From: Pezicula radicicola
Lineage: Eukaryota > Ascomycota > Leotiomycetes > Helotiales > Dermateaceae
Reading direction: 5' to 3'
Length of the DNA: 64,000 bases
NCBI GenBank assembly: GCA_003008705.1
Contig: PDUO01000031.1
Coordinates: forward strand, 310,001-374,000
Program-made: the position numbers and the translations under genes
In this document: positions 25,201-34,662 of the stretch, piece after piece
Layout of the letters: every line of letters begins with the position of its first letter
Numbering within the stretch: position 1 is the first letter of the stretch
Notes under the pieces: generated by a model
Seen by the model: only the letters and a program-made list of their open reading frames with translations
Told to the model about the DNA's origin: nothing
The model's database searches: none

Positions 25201-26055
25201 GATGTCAAACGTTTCTCGTGATAAAACGTCATCGTCGTTTATATCCATGTCCAAAGCGTGCGAATAGTCAAATTTCTCAATAGTTTGCCAACCCGACGTC
25301 AAGGCTGTCTCTGTGTCATCCAGAGCTAGGAGAAGAGGTGGTATTTTCCGTAATACCGTAAGTCGTACACTCCATATGTCCATCAGACGCATCAACCTTG
25401 ATAGTCTAGGCAGAGCCTGAAGAACAGTGGCAGTAACGACCGCAGTGAAATCTTCCATTCTAGTGTATGAGGCAAAAAAACTCGGCATGTTAGGATGTGT
25501 TGACATGGAGGAAGATGGTCGTGATCTTGGCGAGAACGTATCGAGAACCTTGGTCTTGATTTCCTCCACATCCAGATCCTCCATATCCTCCTGTATTTCC
25601 TCAACTCGTGTTTCGTATTTAATAACATCCTGAGCATGAAGACTCCCAACATATGTCTCCTCGTCTTCTTCCCGGCTTGCCCAGCGTCCATTCCGTGCTG
25701 GCGAGGTATTCCCATTCCCATTTCTTGACACCTTCCTCTTCTCTACCCCCGGAGTTTCAAATCCCGCAGAGCCAGCACCAGGCCATGGCCATTGCGACAA
25801 CTCATCAACCCATTCTTGTATCTTCTTGGAGGCCAATGTAGCGCGGATCCCGAACGCCCGTTCTGTGGGACTCGCTGCCTCAACGCTGGCCCTGAATTTT
25901 CCATTCGGTGTGGTGAATGCTTCAAGTGTAGTGGTAGGGGAGAGGTCAGACAAAATATCATCCGACTTACGCTGTCGTGATGGGGACCGAGAAGGGGATC
26001 GGCTGAGAACGAGGCGGGGTGGGCGAGGGGTGAGGGTCGGTGTGTTGTCCATCAT
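22204..26055 (-). CDS. GAR/GAS2-domain cytoskeletal protein (microtubule-associated type)
   Basis: A single-exon frame of 1283 residues from the chosen start. The open frame begins 21 codons upstream (26118), but two adjacent ATGs at 26050-26055 give the start MMDNTPTLTPRPPRL. This proline/serine-rich beginning looks natural and the upstream part does not. Order: Ser/Arg-rich N-terminus; a helical region around residues 190-330 with ALPRLSRLMRLMDIW; a charged coiled coil near 350-455 rich in DERR/EAEEAAAKK heptads; a Gly/Ala hydrophobic segment with VIGAVAGTAVGFAAG; a long disordered Ser/Pro/Thr region; and near residue 1030-1070 a GAR (GAS2-related) domain with IKLFVRLVGEHGERVMVRVG and GGWADLGEYL. 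GAR domains bind microtubules, and filamentous fungi have such proteins with KAR9-like N-terminal regions. I infer a role in microtubule or nuclear positioning. A basic tail ends the protein. Confidence 0.75.
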   Translation of the reverse strand: MMDNTPTLTPRPPRLVLSRSPSRSPSRQRKSDDILSDLSPTTTLEAFTTPNGKFRASVEAASPTERAFGIRATLASKKIQEWVDELSQWPWPGAGSAGFETPGVEKRKVSRNGNGNTSPARNGRWASREEDEETYVGSLHAQDVIKYETRVEEIQEDMEDLDVEEIKTKVLDTFSPRSRPSSSMSTHPNMPSFFASYTRMEDFTAVVTATVLQALPRLSRLMRLMDIWSVRLTVLRKIPPLLLALDDTETALTSGWQTIEKFDYSHALDMDINDDDVLSRETFDIMRRVLQDKVTELGQELDFMLDTLEGRQDTLPESWLDRMEAIEQDYGEWVVSGDRKVREGEWARTARARKLSEDERRRKEAEEAAAKKLIDDEKRRLEEAEAARLDELEAERRAKVDAEAAEWERQEDERMARLAADAAERKQLEDERLAKMAAEAAAKKQREDEKKAMEEEFTITAEAERQRDISARGDPTVKTLEDESTASKMIPAVIGAVAGTAVGFAAGLGLRSEGPNTPTADHKDDSHSSPISQSESAKPLDGANDTKLEIKAPTALMATRPRTPTQAIDLETTALHDFVDHAASIGLPVTPKSHGSAVTARPEPSYNPPTPALSSPSSVIRSSTSSTKHNGSGTAEPLYKDVETRPIDLLLSDETQDEIPSAISTTFTYSSSLPAPEVGDTQPAEYFRPVLSPIKSPRHAFFEQNTPEPKSNTTDADTPLPSIEVPEFDESEISTDLIVDSDITQTDGSSTSKHDVRRSSVYVLNDFPHDLESVDHLAFTSTPASPQIYIGSSDNEHDSNRDSFLSETSTTLTGRNGSATTSPVKNSFDDSIASTPASEAHTVQNCPEANEQSPTAGRVGLRYRFASRSPSGSPPPPMHRPPLHLLASPSFERSREASPDPEVLPTPAEASFIHGLDISTASALPSPTKGHNSDDQIQQQISSLLESLPARIRLKEEPDTSPADTYSVRSKKPRGSLTPMYPRSQSSMSNSRSPTPFLTLAPAYARNPRPRPSNGNPDIKLYHLSRSTGEAPIKLFVRLVGEHGERVMVRVGGGWADLGEYLKEYAAHHGRRVNSGIDPDNLGKVEIQDLPPRMASSGSVNSFRHSHGPSYGNGRDSPVSRPVSAMEHIRERPRSSLGVRKARKSLGPADEIAAGLKSIPSPSTPLTHSQSQSQDTTPPNNPDNSTSRLSWTPEDEASSLGLAGPRGKRKESDLSMQDKEWVEGMKEKVRQASAEKERRLKMAEKEKDKKFGEMDRIGTTKRLFPKGKDVPRRDSIGGKWRDD

Positions 26056-26118
26056 AGGGCATGGAAAAGTTGCTTGTTGATAGGGTGTTTTTCTGCGGCG
26101 CTTCGCGCATAGTTTCAA

Positions 26119-27427
26119 AAGAGTGTAATTCCGTTACGGAGGGTAGATTCGAACATCGTAGGGGAGATTGCAAGGCAGTCGAAAATCGTAGGACAAAGGA
26201 TTGGTGCGTTACAGGCGCGTTGTCTTTGGTGCGTTGTCTCTGGTGCGTTTGTAGCTCGTAGCATGGCCGGGTTGCTGGCGCTTGAGATTTTCGGTGGCCT
26301 GAGACTTGCAGGTTCTGTAGTGGAATGCGGACAAAGGAGAGGTATGCGAGGGCACGATGCTGTTTGATGTAAGGAATGCGAATGCGACAATATGAGGCTG
26401 AAAGAGAGTGTGTAATAGGACTGGGAATTAATGCCTATGTATTTTGGGGTACAAAAGGTACAGGACAAGGTGACTGACGTGTGCTCCTTGAAAGATTCGC
26501 TAGCCGTCGATCCTTATGCGCGCCACCCACGTGTGGATACGCGTATGGGTAAGGGCCAGCGAGCCAGCGAAGCCCCAGAGAAAAAAAAGTCCTCGATACA
26601 TCTGGCTTAAAGGAGCACATGAAAGGTATCAAAAGCTTCAACAGAATGTCATACATATTTCCATGAACTTTTTATCTTGCACTGACATCTGCACGTTCGG
26701 ACCAAAACAGTGAACAAGCATTCCCGGAGTCCGCCAATCACACGCCGCTGTTTCAGCTTACCCCTTTTTCGAGATTAGCGAGCTCCCTAATGATGGGTGC
26801 TTGCATTTGAATTTATATCTTCAAAACTTCAGATACATGCACCGTGCTGGAATGATATTCGGCGCAGGGTCATTTCTACCAGAGTCGTGACGTTAAAGTA
26901 GGCATCGTACTTGTTTTAAGTAACTCACTTGTTTTCAGCTTGAATAACCCATTTATTTTTCAACTTTGAGTATTTCCCTCAATTCGCCTAGTAAAAAGTA
27001 ACTCATCTAGCACGGGGTTGAGCTTAAAGCGGCAAATGTATTACATAGGTTGTGTTAAATTTCCAACATAGCACCGTATACGTATTAGGAGCATTAGATC
27101 CAGAGTAGCCTGGTATAACGCAATTCAGGCTCTACACCTTTAACGTTGTAGTGAAGCAATAACCTGAAAGGTTCGGTAGAAACATGGTTTTTGAGCCCCC
27201 TGCCCTAGGCTGAAAAATTCCTCTAGTAGCACATGGTAAGATGAATATGGCACTAATGGGAATGCAAAGATTTATTGACTGCCTGCCAAGTTGAAGCGGA
27301 TCCCCGTCACAACCTCCTCAGAGTAAATGCAGGTGCTGTTTATGCTTAATAGTACATTTATTACTCAACAAAGAACTCCTCAAAAGCAAAACCTCGATGT
27401 TTTCACACTTCTTGCTTTCCCGAGCCT
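26119..27427. other. Promoter side of the GAR gene and intergenic DNA
   Basis: No gene seen. The part next to 26118 should hold the GAR gene promoter. Repeats of GGTGCGTT/GCGTTGTC occur near 26195-26250. The rest has short frames only. Confidence 0.4.
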
Positions 27428-28285
27428 TTATTCCTCTTCCTCGACCGGCATGTGCCTCGGTAGAATACAAAATCCACTTCTCTTAAACTTTTTAAAGCCC
27501 ACCACCAAAACAACAATAGTAGGCGGTCTCCAATCGGAATCGTAAAGGTCTTTGCGAATGAGCTGCAGTCCACGGAGACTCTCCTCAAGCTCATCCTCAA
27601 ATTCTGTCGTTGCCATGCCAAGGAGGGCTCCAATCTTTACATCAAGCGGTTCATATAGCACGACAACAGCGCGCCTGCTAAGCAGCTTCCAGCGGTCCGT
27701 ATCTGGATTCTCATAAATTCTTTCCGGTTCAATCAAAAAGCTTAGACTCTTAAGCGATGGATATTTATGAAGCCATATAAAGAGCGCATTAAGATGAGAT
27801 GCACTATTATCTTCATTGACACTATCATCAAGGAGAGGTTCTACAGCGTCGAACGATAGTGCCAGGTGTTGTGTTTTGTGGGGAAGGGAAGATGAAAAGT
27901 ATCCATCAGCACCTGGAAGGTGATAAATAGTGTCGATCTTGGGATTCCAGTAGAAAGTGAAAGGAATTCGTCCAAATCCGATGCAGAAGATGCCGAGACC
28001 GTAGGTTCGTGAATCCTTGCAGATGTGGAGGATCAAAGGAACCCGCGAGAATTGACCTATGATTGATGGCCTTCCGTTTGTTGTTCTTACTCGGATCACT
28101 CGTGCGGCGGGGATACATAAGTTCCAGATCATGAGTCGTAATTCTTTCGGCAGATGAAGAAGACTTTGGGGTTTGCTCATTGCCGAGCTTTCGTTGTTGG
28201 CGGGAGCATTCTGGAAATTGAGGACGTCAAGCGAGTGGCTCAAGGATGTTATAGGGTCGACTTGTGACTCGTGATTATCAGACAT
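27428..28285 (-). CDS. 2EXR-domain protein
   Basis: A single-exon gene of 285 residues. Residues about 43-60 read LLHLPKELRLMIWNLCIP. This is followed at about 62-110 by RVIRVRTTNGRPS and a segment ending LILHICKDSR. Together they form the pattern of the fungal 2EXR domain (F-P-x-L-P-x-E-L-R-x-x-I-W, then a C-R/K-x-S-R element). The middle part carries an acidic loop (DDSVNEDNSAS) and a block ending LIEPERIYENP, and the protein ends in EEEE. Such proteins are numerous in leotiomycetes and related fungi and have no established biochemical role. The N-terminal motif resembles F-box-type openings. The start is the first ATG; a second ATG at residue 36 would still keep the domain. No break seen. 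Confidence 0.75.
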   Translation of the reverse strand: MSDNHESQVDPITSLSHSLDVLNFQNAPANNESSAMSKPQSLLHLPKELRLMIWNLCIPAARVIRVRTTNGRPSIIGQFSRVPLILHICKDSRTYGLGIFCIGFGRIPFTFYWNPKIDTIYHLPGADGYFSSSLPHKTQHLALSFDAVEPLLDDSVNEDNSASHLNALFIWLHKYPSLKSLSFLIEPERIYENPDTDRWKLLSRRAVVVLYEPLDVKIGALLGMATTEFEDELEESLRGLQLIRKDLYDSDWRPPTIVVLVVGFKKFKRSGFCILPRHMPVEEEE

Positions 28286-29719
28286 TGCGAAATGCTTCGA
28301 GCGTTTGAGGGTATTCTCTGGTATTAGTGCTACTTGAGTTTAGCTTCAACAGATGAAAACAATCTGAGCCTTGTGACGAAACAAAATCTGGGTGGAGGAT
28401 ACGCCAGGCGGAAGAAGAGATGGTAAACAGCACACGAACCTGAGAGTGCTTTTAACCTTTATGTAGAAGAAGTAGGACTTCAGCCAAATATGAGTTGAAG
28501 TTTCATGTCAAACACGAGGACAAACAACCACGCGTTTTGACGGGCTGGACTGAACTGGATGGAGAGACTTCTGAAACCAAAAGACAAAAGCCAGATAGCA
28601 GCCAAGACTAAGATGAGCTTCAGAGTGGTTCTACACGCATAGTATCAATGACAGTTTGATGTTGTCGCGACGGGCTGCGAGGCTGGGATGCGCCACAGAG
28701 ACACTCTGCAATGTGTGGATTGGCAAAGGTGACGACGCAAACTGGTTAAGAGACTCGGTCTCTCGCATAAGTGAGTGAGCAAGGGAAGATGGGTGAATGG
28801 AGATATTGCGTTGTATTTCATTGAAATGATAGAAGAGGGACATACAAAATATGCAGCCTTGTGGCATGCGAGAGGTTACGAGTCAGCCTAAAGTGACTCT
28901 AGCACATCTCGCTAAAAATAAAAAAGTATGCTCCCCTATCCCAAACCCTCGATAGACTTTCTCCCAATCTGTGGGACCTGATGCCAAAATTGATATTTAA
29001 ACAATATCCCGTAAGTTTTGCTACTATTTTAATTAACTACTATAGTAATAGAAAGACGTAATAATAGTTTCTAGAACGCTAGAAACTTACTTGAGTAACA
29101 AAGCGGTGAGCTCAGAGCGCTATAACATGTATCAACTGTAGCATTGTACACGTATCAGGACACCCATTTGCGGTCCAATCCAATTGTTTAGACTAATCCA
29201 GTTAATCAGAAATTTACCTTGGACGGTAGATACAGTTCTAAAAAGTCCTCTCCTAAAGAGTGTGTTGGAACGTTGATTTCCCATATCACATGTTGTATTA
29301 TGTAAGCACGCTTATGTTGCGCTGGGCCAATGGGAGGCCGCACCCAACCGGGCCGCACCGCGCTACTAGCCGAAACGGGACTAGTCTTTGTAGTAGACAA
29401 GTATATTTAGACAACTACTCTTAGAACTAGTTAGGAATCAACAACCATTCCACCAATTACCAATAGGCATACCAAGTGACATTCCACTAGGTCTGCTTGG
29501 TAATTAGGAATGAACTGACAGAGTGAAAGAGGAGCACAAATTCTTGTAGTCGGTATACATTGTGATAAGTAAAGATACGACTGTCTTTCGTAGCTTTGTT
29601 TTATTTGAGTTGCATTAGATTAAGTCGCCAAAATTGGACAAAGTATCCTTTATATCACACCCCGTTAGAATCGGCAGCAAGAAGTGACAGCTTATCCTCT
29701 TCCATCTACTTCGAAGTCC
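28286..29719. other. Intergenic; possible LTR-like remnant near 29.26-29.44 kb
   Basis: No gene seen. 28900-29100 is AT-rich. Around 29263-29443 a stretch begins TGTTGGAACG and ends in CAACA, like fungal Copia LTR ends. No 5-base target duplication or partner LTR is visible, so it stays a suggestion. Confidence 0.3.
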
Positions 29720-30705
29720 TTAATATACAGCAGGACCCGACCGGCCAAGAGCATCAATAGCCTGTTCAATTGTGATAATGTTTACAGGAAGCTTTGGGAG
29801 AATGCCTTCAAGAATAGCTTCGTTGATACCTGGAGCATCAGAAGGAGTCTCAATAGTATTGTTCGCAATAACATAGCTAGAAAAAAAAATCATGACTTAG
29901 CATCGTAGAAATCCTGCAGTAGTTTTCATGGGTAATAATAAGAGTAGAGTTAAACATACACATTATAATTAAGATCGAAAAGACGATACGCCGTACTCAA
30001 AATTACACCAGAAGTTCGAATTCCAGACTTTCGTACTATATGTTAGCCAAAATATTCTTTGTAGGATAATCAAGTTTGAGGGTTGAGATTTATGAGCTGA
30101 CTTACAAGAATAACCGTATCGATACTTTGGGTACTTAAAATCTCTTCCAAGCCATTTCCAGCGCCGGCATAGTATCTAGTCTTTTGAAGTACTACATCGT
30201 AGTCATCCAACGGAGTAAAGGCAGAATAAAGTTGTGATGTGGAGCTTTTTTCTGTGATGTTACCGAATGCCGCCGCGGCATTCAAGAATGGAGTCTTGGA
30301 TGAGACTTCTGGACGTTGAGTATTGGAGAAATAAATGCGGGTAAAAATGCTGAGAGGTGGTGGATTTTGTTGATGGACTCTATGAGATCATCAGTATAAA
30401 ATGCAATTATCGCGAGATTTTTATTTTTATTCTTCTGTTTTCTCTGTGACATACGCATTTATCCATGTTGCAGTATTATTAATCCACGTCTGGCCCTCAG
30501 TGGTTCCATTTACAAAAGCGACAATACCATCAATTAAATCGAGGTTTAGCACAGCATAATTGCTACCAAAACTGAATAATGAATCAGTGATGGTTGAAGG
30601 TGTGCTTGTGGAATAGCCGGGTGCTGTATCAGAAGTTGAGTTCTGTCCTAGAGAAGTGCTGCTAAGAAGCGCTAGGATAGTTAATGGAACCAGGCGGGAC
30701 AACAT
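29720..30705 (-). CDS. Secreted isochorismatase-like (cysteine hydrolase fold) protein
   Basis: Four exons on the minus strand join in phase: 30705-30455, 30379-30106, 30027-29960 and 29876-29720. Introns are 75, 78 and 83 bases. The product is 249 residues. It begins with a signal peptide (MLSRLVPLTILALLSSTSLG) and has several N-glycosylation sequons. The fold is recognisable from LNLDLIDGI (position of the catalytic Asp), VLQKTRYYAG (catalytic Lys position) and SGIRTSGVILSTA (the loop that in classic members is G-x-x-T-x-x-C-V). Here the position of the nucleophile Cys is Val. Related fungal proteins known to me also carry TSGVxLST, so loss of the Cys may be a subfamily trait. The last exon encodes YVIANNTIETPSDA and ends AVY. 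Substrate unknown. Hydrolysis by the usual Cys mechanism is doubtful. Confidence 0.85.
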
Positions 30706-31290
30706 TATTGGAATATGACCACAGCTACAGGCAAGTACAAGGCATTCTTTGAAGAGCAGAAGGCCGGTTGCGCTTTCTTATACCTTGGCCACTTACGCCA
30801 TCCTTGAGCTTGTTTATTGCTTCTACCAGATTATTACCGATGAGTATGAATCTCCGAGCCCCGTTACCAAACCTCGGAGATGAAATACCCATCAGATTCA
30901 AGTTTGTTTGTTTTTTTTGTTTCGCTGGTTCCACTTTAGTCAGTAGACATAAGCAGCTGCCTCTTTTGCATTAGCCTGACATACTTTATGTTTTTTATTG
31001 CTTCCAGAATTCATTTTGGATCCCTTCTTCGAGTTTGGCGTTGAATCGCCATACCTTTCGTAAGACAACGTAAAGCTCATCGGACTGCCATGTGGTTGTA
31101 TCTGATTCGCGTGAGATTCTTAATATTTACTAGTTGAAATGTGGTTACACAAAAAATCAAAGAAACCGATCGAATTCTTGGCATTCGTTTCTTATACTGT
31201 GGCAACCCCACTACTCTAAATAGCTTCGATTTGATCACTTTCTTGGTATTATTCTTGATGTCCTGACATTGACATCCTGTCTACATCGCG
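30706..31290. promoter_or_regulatory. Divergent promoter region between isochorismatase-like and HET genes
   Basis: 585 bases separate two genes transcribed away from each other, so both promoters must lie here. I see no clear TATA element or paired operator. Short frames in this space have no domain. Confidence 0.4.
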
Positions 31291-33340
31291 ATGTCTCCAT
31301 CCCTAACTAACCCACACTCTTGCGCGCTCTGCTCAAAATTTGTCCTTGACTTCGGGGTAGTGGATACCCTAGAGAACCATGCAGCCACAGATGATTGTGG
31401 ATTTCTTCTCCGCGTGGATTGCACAAATCCGAGCTCCAGTTCAGAAACGGACTGGAGTATAGCAATACTTGAACAAGCAGCGAGAGATGGATGTGCATTA
31501 TGCTCATTCCTAATCAAGTTGAGTGATCAAGAGCCAATTGCAGCTAATTCGCGTTATATCAGAGCTCGCCTGTCCGAAAGTGGGATGGGAGTGGTTTTCC
31601 AAACTAATTCGAAGAGCGTAACTTTTATGATGGCAACTGAGCTTGGTATAATTCTATAATCTTGACCACCATCATTGAATCTGATAGGTTATAGGAAATG
31701 TTGCTTCTAGACAAATACAGGTTAGGCCTGTGAATCTCCACACCGCGTCAGATCACAGCTTTAGCCTGGTGCAAAAATGGCTGAGGGAATGCCTTGAGTC
31801 TCATCCAGAGTGTAATAAAAGTCCCGAAAACTGTAACTTCTGGCCAACTCTGCTCGTCGAGATCACCACGGGACAACCAGATTTCAAAATCCGATTAATC
31901 AGTCCATCTTCACCAGTAAAGTATATTGCTCTAAGCTATTGCTGGGGTGGAGATCAAGTCAAGCTTGAGACAAAGATTAAAGAAAGTTGGGAGACTGAAA
32001 TCCCGTGGCAAAGACTGGGCAAGACAATACAAGAGGCGATCTATGCAACTTGGAAAATAGGCATGAGATACATTTGGATTGATGCTCTCTGCATTGTCCA
32101 GGACGATGATACGTTCAAGATGCGCGAGATAGCTAAAATGTCCAAAATTTACAGCTCAGCAACTCTAACAATCGCCGCCGCGAGTTCGAGTAGTGTATGC
32201 GAAGGATTTCTCCAGAATAGAGAGGTTACAGACTACCCAGAGGACGTGTTCAGATTACCAGTTAGGTGTCAAGATGGAAGTATTGGGTCTGCGGTCCTTT
32301 TTCGTCCACTGTCCAATAATTACAGAGTCTCTGACCCTCTCAATGGTCGAGCATGGACTCTACAGGAAAGATATCTCAGTACAAGGTTCCTAGAATTCAA
32401 GAGAATGCAGCTGAGATGGACTTGCCTAACGAGTATGATCTCTCGGTACTATCATACAGATCCCTCATCAACGGAGTACATAGATGGTTGGTGGCACGAT
32501 ACTGAGGACTCGGTTATGGAAATGGCAGATGACGCCTTATCAGGGTGGCATTCTATGATCTACTCGTATACCTTACGCGATTTGAAAGTATCCACAGATA
32601 GAATTTTGGCCATCTCTGGAGTTGCAGAAGTTCTGAGTGATATGATCGAAGGCGAATACTGGGCCGGCCTGTGGACATCAGATTTTCCGGTCGCCTTAAT
32701 GTGGGAGTCTACTCCGTCTATACCATCACATACAAAATCCACGAACGCACTTTCTGGGCTGCTCTTACCTCGGCCTACTGAATATCAGGGACCCTCATGG
32801 TCCTGGGTTTCAGTGAATGTGATTTCGAGTTATCGGGCATCTTATCTTAAAGAAGTCGAATCAGCAATTGAGGTGCTCGGATGTGATATGCAGTTGGTTG
32901 ATAAAATAGCACGTTTTGGCGCCGTCAAATCACCGGCATGCTTGTCTCTTCGTGGACGAACAAAAGAAGGAATTTTGAAATATGATCAAACTGCAGACGG
33001 GAATCGGAGATCTAAGTGGATTCTCACAATTATTGACGCTAACCCTGCAGAAAGTGGCCATATATATGCAACAGGGGATGCGCTAGAGCCAGAGTTTGCA
33101 AGTGGAGGTACTGGGGAGCTGAGGGTATGTCTACTTGAAGTGCTTAGATGGTGTGAAGACAATGCACGGGGTGTTCGTACTGATGCAATCTCAGAAGGTC
33201 TAATGCTTCGGAAGTTAAAGACTGAGCAGTATTCTCGTGTTGGCACTTTCTCTTGCTATGTGGATATAAAGCCCGGCGAGGGCCTAGAGAAATGCTTTTT
33301 GTTTAGGGACTGTGTATTAAGTCGTCTTAATATTATCTAA
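31291..33340 (+). CDS. HET-domain (heterokaryon incompatibility) protein
   Basis: Two exons, 31291-31645 and 31695-33340, join in phase across a 49-base intron (GTATAA...TTATAG). The product is 666 residues. The N-terminal 120 residues hold two CxLC pairs (CALCSKF and CALCSFL), as in many HET proteins. The HET domain follows, with its three blocks: YIALSYCWGG (about 195-204), YIWIDALCIVQDD (about 244-256) and NGRAWTLQERYLSTR after the KMSKIYSSATLTIAAAS helix. The C-terminal half (with GPSWSWVSVN) matches the usual extension of this family. HET domains trigger programmed cell death after non-self recognition during hyphal fusion. Whether this copy controls incompatibility is unknown. No break seen. 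Two other AG sites near 31687 and 31720 give wrong phases, so the chosen acceptor is well supported. Confidence 0.9.
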
Positions 33341-33721
33341 AGTCTTTGATTATACTTCATAAGAGCTTAAAATCTAATGACTTTAATGTCCAATGAAGCC
33401 AGAATAATTATATAACCGTCCTCATAAGTAGGCCTATTCTCACACACTAGTTCCTTACAGAATACAACACCTTTGCCACCACCCATATGTTCCTCCTAAT
33501 AATCTTGCCATTCAACACCCTTTAATAACAAATAATAACACTTAAAGAACCATTACTAGATTAATTCTCAGTAAAATAAAAGAGCAATAGGATGAAAAGC
33601 AGCCATTGCAACTCTTAACGCGGATCAGAGCCTCAAATTCAAAGCATCATCTCAAACCACCCCTCCCCCCTAAAGTCTCTGTAAAGGTCCTCACCAGTTT
33701 CGCCACTTCCCCGAATAAATC

Positions 33722-34298
33722 TCAAGGCAAAGCAGCAAAAGCACCAATCTCCATCCTAACTCCCATATTCAAACTCTTAACCTCAACAGCCGTCCAAGCA
33801 GGCCGATGATCACCACCTAAGATACCAAACCGCCTTGCAACCTTTAACAATACACCAGCGACTTCTTTATCAAAGCCCTCAGCATGGTAACTAGTGATCT
33901 GATAGATACTTCCCCAGATCTCCCTTGCGCTAAGACTAGGATCGACTGCTGAGATAGATTTCTCTAGATTCTGTGACACTTTTAACATTCTACTTCTTTT
34001 TGCTTTTGCTCGTGGGGTTGGATTTGTTGATTGGAATTTGGAATTTGGAATATAGGGAAGAGCTAAGATAAGAACTTACGGTAAACGCGTTCACGAATTC
34101 CTCCTCTAAACTTTCTGGTCTTTCTAAAAGTCCTGTTCGACCTACGTGTCCGGATGTGGCCACAAGGCGGCGGTTCGGTGGGATTAGAACGGCAGCACCA
34201 AGACCGTAGTGTCCTGAGATATTCTCATAGCCTGGGAAGTTGTACCATTGTAACCCTGTTGCAGAAGTTCCCGAGAGTGGTTCTTGAGATTCTGCCAT
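33722..34298 (-). CDS. RidA/YjgF/YER057c family protein
   Basis: Two exons on the minus strand, 34298-34080 and 33970-33722, join in phase over a 109-base intron. The acceptor CACAG at 33971 is the one that fits. The product is 155 residues, close to the family size. Visible parts: an N-terminal GLQWYNFPGYENISGHYGLG, a segment LVATSGHVGRTG (the usual SGQ/SGH strand), LEEEFVNAFTNLEKSISAVD across the splice site (the EEQ...AxxNxxxxL helix), and the C-terminal RPAWTAVEVKSL with R-P as in the R-x-x-x-x-V motif. RidA proteins hydrolyse reactive enamine/imine intermediates such as 2-aminoacrylate; family members also act in pyrimidine breakdown (RutC). Substrate not assignable. It lies 3' to the NCS1 pseudogene in the same orientation. 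Confidence 0.85.
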
Positions 34299-34662
34299 TT
34301 TAAACTTTTATGGAAAGTGTTAGATATGGTTGAGTTTTTCGTAGTCTTGAAGAAGGAATTCTTTCGGAAAGTCTGTTTTAAGAGGAACCGATGTTGTCTC
34401 TATGGTTTTATACCTGGTTCTCATTAAAAGTCTTGTGAGTGAGACGGGTAAAGCTGATGTGAGATTATAGGTTCATCCGTCAAGCCCTTCCATAGGCTAA
34501 AGAAATTCAGAGCCATGGAAGCTCAATCTAATATAATATTCGTGAACACGCTACTTGTTCAATATAAATAGATAAGGTAGTGGCTGATGATTTCGGAGTT
34601 ATCCTCGCTTATAACTGAACGCAATCATTCCTGTCGGAACACCTTCTCTCCTTCTCGAACTC

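Noticed and set aside
29263..29443. Solo Copia-type LTR
   Set aside because: Only the TGTTGG start and CAACA end resemble an LTR. No 5-base target duplication or second copy is visible.
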